Source of the DNA: Candidatus Daviesbacteria bacterium RIFCSPLOWO2_02_FULL_41_8
GTDB taxonomy: Bacteria > Patescibacteriota > Microgenomatia > Daviesbacterales > UBA10151
DNA length: 6,711 nucleotides
Assembly (NCBI GenBank): GCA_001777455.1
Contig: MFDZ01000030.1
Coordinates: forward strand, 1,870 to 8,580
Direction of reading: 5' to 3'
Numbering within the stretch: position 1 is the first letter of the stretch; every line of letters begins with the position of its first letter. Positions 1 through 4,827 of this stretch are shown piece by piece. The translations under genes and the position numbers were made by a program. Below the pieces are notes generated by a model that saw nothing but the letters and a program-made list of their open reading frames with translations, made no database searches and was not told the origin of the DNA.

Positions 1-2
1 TT

Positions 3-215
3 GATCCGGGTTGGGACGGGCATCCGGTTTTGGAATTCGGTACTTTTTTAAAGGGGAAAAAGTTGGTAATTTATGAAGGTAGTCCGATTTGCGCTTTTTC
101 TTTTGAAAAGTTGTCAGCTTCCGTGGAGCGGTCGTACAAGAAAAGTCCCAATAACCGGTATGGTGGAAGCGATTTGCCTCAGGTGTCTAATTTAATGGGA
201 AAAAGAAAAAAATGA
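3..215 (+). CDS. dcd: dCTP deaminase, C-terminal part (5' end outside window)
   Basis: The reading frame is open from base 3 to a TGA at 213-215 and gives about 70 residues beginning DPGWDGHPVLEF. This lines up with the C-terminal third of E. coli dCTP deaminase (IDPGWSGCIVLEF, then GALSFEPLSG and a Tyr-rich tail); here the matching parts are DPGWDG, VLEFG, ICAFSFEKLS and SPNNRYGG. The Glu of VLEF corresponds to catalytic Glu138 of the E. coli enzyme and is present. Known of the family: a homotrimer that deaminates dCTP to dUTP, and in some bifunctional members goes on to dUMP. The missing N-terminal part carries the Ser/Arg active-site motif, so activity cannot be fully judged. The stop overlaps the next start as ATGA, which suggests coupled translation with another member of the same fold. 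It ends in a basic MGKRKK tail. Confidence 0.87.
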   Translation, partial: DPGWDGHPVLEFGTFLKGKKLVIYEGSPICAFSFEKLSASVERSYKKSPNNRYGGSDLPQVSNLMGKRKK

Positions 216-799
216 GCGTACTCGGTTTAGATGAAATTCACAAAAGAATAAAGAAACATTCCCTTATCAAAAATCTGGGTCACAGGGATTTAGAAAATCC
301 GGAAGGGGTGGGGATTGATTTGCGGTTAGGTGCTGTCCACAAAATCGTTAAAGGCGGGGCTTTTATTGAAGCTGACCCCGCACCGTCCGGTGCAGGGCAA
401 GCGGGTTACGGAAGGAGAAAAGGAGTGGAGACAAAGTTGGTGGCAGAATTCGTGGAGAACGAAAAAGTACAAAAGGAAATTGTGGTAAAGCCTGGAGAGT
501 ATTACCTGGTTCAAACAGTGGAATCGGTTAATACCCCTCTCGATTTAATGCCGATAGTGCACGTTCGGACATCTCTTTTCCGGGCCGGACTTCTTTTATT
601 AAATTCCAAAACAGACCCCGGTTACAGCGGACAGCTAACCATGGGGTTAACAAACTTAAGCCCTTTTTCCGTGAAATTACAACTGGGTGCCAGGATTTGT
701 AATATAATTTTCCATAAGATAGAAGGCAAGACTATAAAATACAGGGGACAACATCAAGGCGGCAGAGTAAGCCCTAAAAAAGCAGAAAGACAGGTATAA
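212..799 (+). CDS. dCTP deaminase/dUTPase-family protein lacking the deaminase Glu; possible dUTPase
   Basis: A 195-aa protein of the trimeric dUTPase/dCTP deaminase fold. Visible family segments are GIDLRLG (34-40), the motif-2-like RTSLFRAGL (119-127; R119 and R124 match R110 and R115 of E. coli Dcd), TDPGYSG (134-140), the strand motif GARICNIIF (159-167) and the tail YRGQHQGG (177-184). The position of Dcd Glu138 is Gly145 (codon GGG, 644-646), so cytosine deamination by the usual mechanism is unlikely. The Asp of the DPGYSG motif (D135), used by dUTPases, is kept, and QLTMGLTNL resembles dUTPase strands. The dUTPase C-terminal GFGSTG-type motif is absent and the tail looks Dcd-like. I therefore infer a dUTP diphosphatase or a non-deaminating paralogue. 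Residues 47-75 form a Gly/Ala-rich insertion. The ATG overlaps the TGA of the upstream dcd; only a purine-rich stretch (GGGAAAAAG) precedes it. Confidence 0.85.
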   Translation: MSVLGLDEIHKRIKKHSLIKNLGHRDLENPEGVGIDLRLGAVHKIVKGGAFIEADPAPSGAGQAGYGRRKGVETKLVAEFVENEKVQKEIVVKPGEYYLVQTVESVNTPLDLMPIVHVRTSLFRAGLLLLNSKTDPGYSGQLTMGLTNLSPFSVKLQLGARICNIIFHKIEGKTIKYRGQHQGGRVSPKKAERQV

Positions 800-800
800 T

Positions 801-876
801 TAGTAGTAGGTAGTAAGTAGTATGTATTAAGGGGTTAATGCGCTTCCCATACTACTAGCTACACACTACCAGCTAC
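801..876. repeat. Imperfect inverted repeat filling the dcd-like/thyA spacer
   Basis: The spacer folds on itself. AGTAGTATG (816-824) pairs perfectly with CATACTACT (848-856). Further out GGTAGT (809-814) pairs with ACTACC (865-870), and GTAG (803-806) with CTAC (873-876). The apical loop is 825-847. The left arm is a run of degenerate TAGTA/GGTAG units and the right arm is its pyrimidine-rich counterpart. No U-tract follows, so it does not look like an intrinsic terminator. The arm ends 6 nt before the thyA ATG, and nothing resembling a Shine-Dalgarno site lies between. Two later spacers have the same layout with unrelated sequence. Confidence 0.8.
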
Positions 877-882
877 AAATTT

Positions 883-1848
883 ATGGCTAGACTAAGGCAT
901 CAAGAATATCAGTATCTGGATTTATTCAAAGACATCCTTAAAAACGGGGTCAAGAAAATTGACCGGGGAACTGATGTAGCCCTTTACAGCGTTTTCGGCC
1001 GGCAGATCCGCTTTGATCTTTCCAAAGGTTTTCCGCTGTTGACTACTAAAAAAGTTTATTGGAAAGGAGTACTGGAGGAGTTGTATTGGTTTTTCTCCGG
1101 ACAGACAAATATTAAATATCTGGTGGACCGCAATGTGCATATTTGGGACGACTATCCGTATAAAATATACAAAGGGGAAAGCGGAAAGGGGAAAGGGGAA
1201 AGTCTAACGAAAGAGGAATTTATCGAGAAAATCAGGACCGACGGTAAGTTTGCTAAAAAGTGGGGGAACTTGCCCCGGATTTATGGGGAGATGTGGAGAA
1301 ATTGGCCAACCAGGACCGGCAGAACCATTGACCAACTGAAATGGGTCGTTCAGGAGCTAAAAGATGACCCGGATGCCAAAAATTTGATTGTCAATTCCTG
1401 GAATCCGGAATATTTGTATACTATGGCTACCAAAGAAGACACTTCTTATTTTCCGATCTGTCACAATATGTTTCAAATTAATCAAAGGGGAGGCAAGCTT
1501 TCGCTGCAGCTTTACCACAGAAGTTGTGATATTTTCCTGGGGGTGCCGTTTAATATTGCCAGTTACGCCCTGTTAACTTTAGTGTTGGCTAAAATTACCG
1601 GGTATGAGCCGGGGGAGTTTATTCACACTTTTGGCGATGTTCACATTTATGAAAATCACATTGAACAAGTTAAGGAGCAAATCAAAAGAAAACCCCGGCT
1701 TTTTCCTACCGTTAATATAGACCCCCAAATTAAAACCATCGATGACTTTAAACCGGAACTGGTGACTTTGGAAAATTATGATCCGCACCCGGTTATTAAG
1801 GCGGAACTGACAGTGGCAGGAGGTTATTTTGAAAAACCCAAAAATTAG
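883..1848 (+). CDS. thyA: Thymidylate synthase ThyA
   Basis: A 321-aa folate-dependent thymidylate synthase that methylates dUMP to dTMP and yields dihydrofolate. Landmarks: FDLSKGFPLLTTKK (44-57), ELYWFFSGQTNI (66-77), IWDD (87-90), catalytic Cys193 in FPICHN, LYHRSCDIFLGVPFNIASYA (210-229) with N224, the residue that selects dUMP over dCMP, HTFGDVHIYENH (248-259), and NYDPHPVIKAEL near the C-terminus. Length resembles the L. casei enzyme (316 aa). Oddities: the dimer-partner Arg-Arg pair that grips the dUMP phosphate (SRRLIV in L. casei) is K166-N167; the N-terminal phosphate-loop DRTxTGT reads DRGTDVA and is one residue longer; residues 97-106 (GESGKGKGES) come from a 7-bp repeat; and the protein runs about 10 residues beyond the usual C-terminus. 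The ATG at 883 is chosen because MARLRHQEYQYLDLF fits the family N-terminus; it has no SD. It overlaps folA by 20 nt. Confidence 0.96.
   Translation: MARLRHQEYQYLDLFKDILKNGVKKIDRGTDVALYSVFGRQIRFDLSKGFPLLTTKKVYWKGVLEELYWFFSGQTNIKYLVDRNVHIWDDYPYKIYKGESGKGKGESLTKEEFIEKIRTDGKFAKKWGNLPRIYGEMWRNWPTRTGRTIDQLKWVVQELKDDPDAKNLIVNSWNPEYLYTMATKEDTSYFPICHNMFQINQRGGKLSLQLYHRSCDIFLGVPFNIASYALLTLVLAKITGYEPGEFIHTFGDVHIYENHIEQVKEQIKRKPRLFPTVNIDPQIKTIDDFKPELVTLENYDPHPVIKAELTVAGGYFEKPKN
1171..1202 (+). repeat. Heptanucleotide AAAGGGG tandem repeat inside thyA
   Basis: Four head-to-tail copies of AAAGGGG occupy 1171-1198 (the second is AAAGCGG), followed by a partial AAAG. They encode the KGESGKGKGES segment just after the IWDDYPY motif, in a region where ThyA proteins vary in length. 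Because the unit is 7 bp, gain or loss of one copy would shift the frame. The unit is a purine tract like those in the spacer repeats of this window. Confidence 0.85.
1818..1823 (+). promoter_or_regulatory. Shine-Dalgarno site for folA, inside thyA
   Basis: A perfect AGGAGG lies 5 nt before the TTG at 1829. It sits within thyA, where it supplies part of the Gly-Gly codons of the extended C-terminus. Its position decides the folA start. Confidence 0.88.
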
Positions 1849-2320
1849 CCTGATTGCCGCTATTGCTTCCGGCAATAGAGCTTTAGGCAAAGATAATGAT
1901 CTGATCTATAAAATTCCGGAAGATTTAAAAATGTTCCGGGAGAAAACTGCCGGCCATGTAGTCATAATGGGCAGAAAAACGTTTGAATCAATCGGCAAGC
2001 CGCTACCGAACCGGGTAAATATTGTCGTCACCCGCGACCCGGCTTTTGCTAAACCGGGTATTGAAGTTACTCATTTGCTGGATGAGGCCTTGAAGCTTGC
2101 AAGGGAAAAAGAAACTGATGAAATCTTTATTATCGGCGGAGGACAAATTTATCAGGAAGCTATGCCCTTGGCTGATAAACTATATTTAACTATTGTGGAA
2201 GGAAGTCCCGAAGCAGACACCTTTTTCCCCGATTATTCGGAATTTAAGAAAGTAATTTGGGAATCGCCTGAGCAGGAATCAGATGGGTTTAAGTATAAGT
2301 TCTTGGAATTGGAAAGATAA
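1829..2320 (+). CDS. folA: Dihydrofolate reductase
   Basis: A 163-aa dihydrofolate reductase, which uses NADPH to regenerate tetrahydrofolate from the dihydrofolate made by ThyA. Family features: ISLIAAIASGNRALGKDNDL at the N-terminus, IPEDLKMFR with Asp32 in the place of catalytic Asp27 of E. coli, IMGRKTFESIGKPLPNR (46-62), the NADPH-binding IIGGGQIY (101-108), LADKLYLT (114-121, T121 matching E. coli Thr113) and a C-terminal FKYKFLELER. Length matches the family (E. coli 159). The Met20-loop Pro-Trp pair (PW, 21-22 in E. coli) is Ile26-Tyr27 here, an uncommon change at a residue that is nearly always Trp. The start is taken as TTG at 1829 because a perfect AGGAGG lies 5 nt upstream and the encoded N-terminus fits. 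It overlaps thyA by 20 nt in a different frame, so the two are probably translated together. Confidence 0.95.
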   Translation: MKNPKISLIAAIASGNRALGKDNDLIYKIPEDLKMFREKTAGHVVIMGRKTFESIGKPLPNRVNIVVTRDPAFAKPGIEVTHLLDEALKLAREKETDEIFIIGGGQIYQEAMPLADKLYLTIVEGSPEADTFFPDYSEFKKVIWESPEQESDGFKYKFLELER

Positions 2321-2356
2321 AGTTTCCTCTTAGGGTTTACGAAGAGTTGTGAAATA

Positions 2357-2385
2357 TTGAGTTTTCAGCTCATTTAAGGTATATT
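2357..2385 (+). promoter_or_regulatory. Candidate promoter for the 244-aa ORF; near-leaderless
   Basis: TTGAGT (2357-2362) and TATATT (2380-2385) are separated by exactly 17 bp, 4/6 and 5/6 matches to the sigma-70-type consensus. A transcript starting about 7 nt after the -10 box would begin near 2392, only about 4 nt before the ATG at 2396. That fits the lack of any SD at a useful distance. Seen by eye; not scored against background. Confidence 0.55.
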
Positions 2386-2395
2386 CTGTATCCAA

Positions 2396-3130
2396 ATGGC
2401 TACACCGATAGAAGGAGATCTGCCGGACGGTAGAGAGGTTGCAGATTATCTTGCTGGATTATTCAGAAGAAAAGATAGAAATGAGATAAGTGCATTTTTA
2501 GACGGATTTTCTCCAGAAGAATTTAGAGAATCACGAGAAGAATACGAAAAAGCCTTTTTAATCGTTATGGAATCTCGTGGTTTAAGCGGAAGTGCTGTAG
2601 ATGAAATAGAAAAAACAAATAATGCCCCTTGGCTTGAAGCTCAAAATGACGATGAAGATGGGGGTATTGATCTTCCTCCCACTCTGAGAGATGCTTTTTT
2701 TGCACCATATGTCGGAATCCGAGCTCCAGAAGAAGAAAGTCGCCCAGTTGAAGTTAGAAATATTACACTGGGCTTTAATCAGGGAAGAATTGAAATCGAG
2801 CCAAAACTTATAGAGTATACGGATGGACCAAAAACAGAAGGTTATATAACAGTCGCAAAAAACGGCAAAGCGTGTTGTTCAATGATAGCTTTTGATTTTA
2901 ATAAGGAAGCATATTATGTGGAAATCGTCAGAGTAAATGTGTTGGGGTCAATAGTTCATGAAGAAGGTCAATATCCAGAGATTATTGAAGAGCATAAGTT
3001 AACACCTGATATGATGGCTGGTTTTGCTTCTTTATTACCTGTATTGGGAGCCAGAGAAAATAGTAAAATTTCTATCTCGAGGGATTCTTTATTTGAACAG
3101 CCAGATAATCCGGACTTTAGTAAAACTTAA
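2396..3130 (+). CDS. Hypothetical acidic protein, 244 aa
   Basis: I do not recognise this protein. Residues 1-70 look mostly helical and highly charged (GREVADYLAGLFRRKDRNEI; SPEEFRESREEYEKAF). Residues 75-100 are an acidic linker (EAQNDDEDGGIDLPP). Residues 115-195 alternate as in a beta-rich domain (VEVRNITLGF, GRIEIEPKLIEYTDG, EGYITVAKNGKACCSMIAFDF, YYVEIVRVNVL). The C-terminus has a possible helix (TPDMMAGFASLLPVLG). There is no signal peptide or membrane segment, so it is probably cytoplasmic; C161-C162 is its only Cys pair and no metal or catalytic motif stands out. It lies between two core blocks and has its own promoter-like sequence. Codon choice differs from its neighbours: Arg is mainly AGA with no CGG, Pro mainly CCA and Gly often GGA, whereas flanking genes often use CGG, CCG and GGC. 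This suggests a later arrival or a weakly expressed lineage-specific gene. The ATG at 2396 fits the promoter position. Confidence 0.8.
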   Translation: MATPIEGDLPDGREVADYLAGLFRRKDRNEISAFLDGFSPEEFRESREEYEKAFLIVMESRGLSGSAVDEIEKTNNAPWLEAQNDDEDGGIDLPPTLRDAFFAPYVGIRAPEEESRPVEVRNITLGFNQGRIEIEPKLIEYTDGPKTEGYITVAKNGKACCSMIAFDFNKEAYYVEIVRVNVLGSIVHEEGQYPEIIEEHKLTPDMMAGFASLLPVLGARENSKISISRDSLFEQPDNPDFSKT

Positions 3131-3141
3131 CGATCGTTAAG
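3126..3141. promoter_or_regulatory. Perfect 16-bp palindrome, possible operator
   Basis: CTTAACGATCGTTAAG is an exact palindrome covering the stop codon of the 244-aa ORF. With no loop it is better suited to binding a protein dimer as duplex DNA than to forming a hairpin. Its CGATCG core recurs 40 bp downstream. Confidence 0.55.
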
Positions 3142-3166
3142 AAATGGTAAAGTTATGACAATATAG

Positions 3167-3180
3167 TGTGCGATCGTACA
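3167..3180. promoter_or_regulatory. Second CGATCG-centred near-palindrome
   Basis: TGTGCGATCGTACA is a 14-bp palindrome with one mismatched pair (G3170 against T3177). Its centre is 40 bp from that of the palindrome at 3126-3141, close to four helical turns, so both could face the same side of the DNA. It lies about 60 bp upstream of the candidate rpsB promoter. Confidence 0.45.
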
Positions 3181-3230
3181 GGTTATTGACTGAAAGTTTG
3201 TTAGGATAGTTTGACTTATGAGGGATAGTC

Positions 3231-3259
3231 TTGCTTTATTTTATTGATCCTGGTAAAAT
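3231..3259 (+). promoter_or_regulatory. Candidate promoter for the rpsB operon
   Basis: TTGCTT (3231-3236) and TAAAAT (3254-3259) are 17 bp apart; the -10 box matches 5/6. A transcript would begin near 3266 and carry a leader of about 128 nt before the rpsB ATG. An alternative, TTGACT (3211-3216) with TTTATT (3235-3240) and an 18-bp spacer, overlaps it and is weaker at the -10. Confidence 0.5.
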
Positions 3260-3283
3260 ACCCTCATTAAACATCTATCAGTT

Positions 3284-3318
3284 TATACCGATTATCTATA
3301 TTAAGATAATCGAGTATA
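3284..3318 (+). promoter_or_regulatory. Leader hairpin A upstream of rpsB
   Basis: TATACCGATTATCT (3284-3297) pairs with AGATAATCGAGTATA (3304-3318) through 14 base pairs with one bulged A (3313) and a 6-nt loop. No U-tract follows, so it is not an intrinsic terminator. It would lie in the rpsB leader RNA if the promoter at 3231-3259 is used. Confidence 0.65.
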
Positions 3319-3322
3319 TCCA

Positions 3323-3343
3323 CGATGCAATTTATTGCAATCG
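3323..3343 (+). promoter_or_regulatory. Leader hairpin B upstream of rpsB
   Basis: CGATGCAA (3323-3330) pairs with TTGCAATCG (3335-3343): 8 base pairs, a TTTA loop and one bulged A (3340) on the 3' side, like hairpin A. Both 3' strands contain AATCGRG. CCGATT (3288-3293) in hairpin A is also fully complementary to AATCGG (3339-3344) in hairpin B, so the two hairpins could give way to a long-range pairing. Confidence 0.55.
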
Positions 3344-3393
3344 GGATAAGTTTTCCTGAAACTATACTACTGGTAGAGGTGAACAAGGAAAAC

Positions 3394-4242
3394 ATGTACA
3401 AATTACCAACATTACAAGAGTTGCTGGAAGCAGGTGTTCATTTTGGGCATCAGGTTAGACGCGGTCACCCCCGAATGCGTCCTTATATTTACGGTGCCCG
3501 TGAAGGCGTCCATGTTATTGACCTAACCCAATCCGAAAAATATTTAAAAGAAGCCTGCGAGTTTGTTTATGAACTGGGCAAATCCGGCAAAGTCCTGCTT
3601 TTGGTAGGCACCAAAAAACAAGCTAAACCAATCATTGAAGAATTGGCTAAGGAAGTAGAGGCTCCGTATCTGGTAGCGCGCTGGATGGGAGGGTTTTTAA
3701 CTAATTTTGAACAGATGCAGAAAAATATGAAAATCCTCAAAAATTATTTAGAGGAAAAAGAAAAAGGCAAACTCTCCAAATATACTAAGAAAGAGCAACT
3801 GCTTCTGGAGAGGAAAATGCTTAAACTGCAAAAAGATTTTGCCGGAGTGATGGATTTTAATAAAGTACCGGATGCTGTTTTTGTCGTGGATGCGGTATCG
3901 GACAATATCGCCATCAGGGAAGCCAACCGTTTAAATATTCCGGTGGTGGCGATTGCCGACACAAATTCAGATCCTACGGAAATAAGCTACCTCATCCCGG
4001 GTAATGATGATGCCATTAAATCAATTAAAGTATTGGTGGGAGCTATAGCTTCCGCTTACGGTGAAGGAAAAAAAGAGGCAGGGAAAGCAGCCGTAAAAGA
4101 AGCTGAAAAGGCGGAGAAATCAAAGGAGAAAGAAAAAAAAGCAGAGACAGAAATCGCAGAAACATTGCAAGTAGAGGTGGCAGTAGCAGAGGAGATGGTG
4201 GAGAAGAAGGCGGTTAAAGAGGCGGAGAGAGTGATAGAGTAA
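3394..4242 (+). CDS. rpsB: 30S ribosomal protein S2
   Basis: Ribosomal protein S2 of the small subunit, 282 aa from the chosen start. Family landmarks are LLEAGVHFGHQVRRGHPRMRPYIYGAREGVHVIDL near the N-terminus, LLVGTKKQAK, ARWMGGFLTNFEQM, the central helical hairpin region, and PDAVFVVDAVSDNIAIREANRLNIPVVAIADTNSDP followed by IPGNDDAIKSI. The frame is open from an earlier ATG at 3325, but the 23 residues this would add (MQFIAIGISF...) are not family-like and would cover leader hairpin B. The ATG at 3394 begins MYKLPTLQELLEAGVHFGHQ, as S2 normally does, and has AAGGA 4 nt upstream. The last 60 residues (223-282) form a Lys/Glu/Ala-rich low-complexity tail outside the conserved core. It is the first gene of the rpsB-tsf-frr cluster; in E. 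coli S2 represses its own operon through the leader, so the leader hairpins may matter here. Confidence 0.96.
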   Translation: MYKLPTLQELLEAGVHFGHQVRRGHPRMRPYIYGAREGVHVIDLTQSEKYLKEACEFVYELGKSGKVLLLVGTKKQAKPIIEELAKEVEAPYLVARWMGGFLTNFEQMQKNMKILKNYLEEKEKGKLSKYTKKEQLLLERKMLKLQKDFAGVMDFNKVPDAVFVVDAVSDNIAIREANRLNIPVVAIADTNSDPTEISYLIPGNDDAIKSIKVLVGAIASAYGEGKKEAGKAAVKEAEKAEKSKEKEKKAETEIAETLQVEVAVAEEMVEKKAVKEAERVIE

Positions 4243-4245
4243 GTC

Positions 4246-4371
4246 AGACAGTAGATGATAGAAGGTAGAAGATAGTAATTTGAAAATAGATGGTAGAAAA
4301 TAGATTATTTCTTTCTATCTTCCATTTTCCATCTTCAAGAATCTATCTTCTATTCTCCATCATCTATCGTC
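4246..4371. repeat. Long imperfect inverted repeat filling the rpsB/tsf spacer
   Basis: Almost the whole spacer is one hairpin. The outer purine-rich arm (4246-4279, core GTAGATGATAGAAGGTAGAA) matches the reverse complement of the pyrimidine-rich right arm (4340-4371), with only a few mismatches and small gaps. The inner purine stretch (4281-4302) faces the pyrimidine stretch (4311-4337) less exactly. The units are degenerate GATAGA/GGTAGAA on the left and TCTATC/TCCATC on the right. The right arm ends 6 nt before the tsf ATG and no SD is present. Confidence 0.85.
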
Positions 4372-4377
4372 AAATAT

Positions 4378-4827
4378 ATGAATATAGAAGATATAAAAAA
4401 ACTCAGAGAGCAAACAGGGGCTGGGATTGCCGATTGCCGGGAAGCTTTAAAAGAATCAGATGGGGACTTAACAAAAGCCAAGGAATGGCTGAAGAAAAAG
4501 GGGTTGGATAAAGCTTCTTCAAAAACCGACCGGGAAGTTAAAGCCGGTATTGTAGAAACGTATTCTCATGGCGGCAAAGTAGGAGTTTTGGTAGAGGTGC
4601 TTTGTGAGACGGATTTTGTCGCCAGAACAGAAGATTTTAAGGGTTTAGCTCACGAGCTTTCCCTGCAAATTGCCTCAATGAACCCCTCATCTGTTGAAGA
4701 ACTGCTGTCACAGGAGTATATTAGGGATAACTCCTTAACTGTGGAACAATTAATTAAATCAGTGATTGGGAAGTTGGGAGAGAATATTCAGGTTGGAAGG
4801 TTTGAGAGAATAGCTTTAGGAGAGTAA
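4378..4827 (+). CDS. tsf: Elongation factor Ts, short form
   Basis: EF-Ts, which exchanges GDP for GTP on EF-Tu in the cytoplasm. The N-terminal UBA-like domain (about 1-45) has the signature TGAGIADCREAL (13-24), and the core has LCETDFVAR (75-83), where D79-F80 correspond to the Asp-Phe that enters EF-Tu in E. coli. The protein ends soon after GENIQVGRF (134-142). At 149 aa it is far shorter than the E. coli form (about 280 aa) and shorter than the Thermus type (about 196 aa): one core subdomain remains and the second subdomain and coiled coil are missing. It looks naturally short rather than broken, since GENIQVGRF is intact and the stop overlaps frr. The ATG at 4378 gives the family N-terminus but lacks an SD. 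A 1-nt TAATG overlap couples it to frr. Confidence 0.95.
   Translation: MNIEDIKKLREQTGAGIADCREALKESDGDLTKAKEWLKKKGLDKASSKTDREVKAGIVETYSHGGKVGVLVEVLCETDFVARTEDFKGLAHELSLQIASMNPSSVEELLSQEYIRDNSLTVEQLIKSVIGKLGENIQVGRFERIALGE
4818..4822 (+). promoter_or_regulatory. Shine-Dalgarno site for frr
   Basis: AGGAG lies 4 nt before the frr ATG, inside the last codons of tsf. It supports the start at 4827, which overlaps the tsf stop as TAATG. Confidence 0.8.

Noticed and set aside
795..800. Perfect TATAAT over the stop codon of the dcd-like gene, as a thyA promoter
   Set aside because: The sequence 17 bp upstream (CCCTAA) is not a -35 box and there is no extended TG. It may be chance.
883..1848. ThyA as a dCMP or dUMP hydroxymethylase because of its odd phosphate loops
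   Set aside because: N224, which specifies dUMP, is present where dCMP hydroxymethylases have Asp, and folA lies next to it, so thymidylate synthase is the better call.
1579..1890. 103-aa ORF on the minus strand across thyA and folA
   Set aside because: It is antisense to two strongly conserved genes and has no family-like content. The other minus-strand ORFs were set aside for the same reason.
2327..2346. CTCTT/AAGAG hairpin after folA as a terminator
   Set aside because: The stem is only 5 bp with a 10-nt loop and no U-tract follows.
3325..3393. In-frame upstream ATG extending rpsB by 23 residues
   Set aside because: The extra residues are not S2-like, the start would cover leader hairpin B, and the ATG at 3394 gives the family N-terminus with AAGGA upstream.
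4290..4511. 73-aa ORF overlapping the spacer and start of tsf
   Set aside because: It lies in a different frame across the inverted repeat and tsf, with no recognisable protein features.
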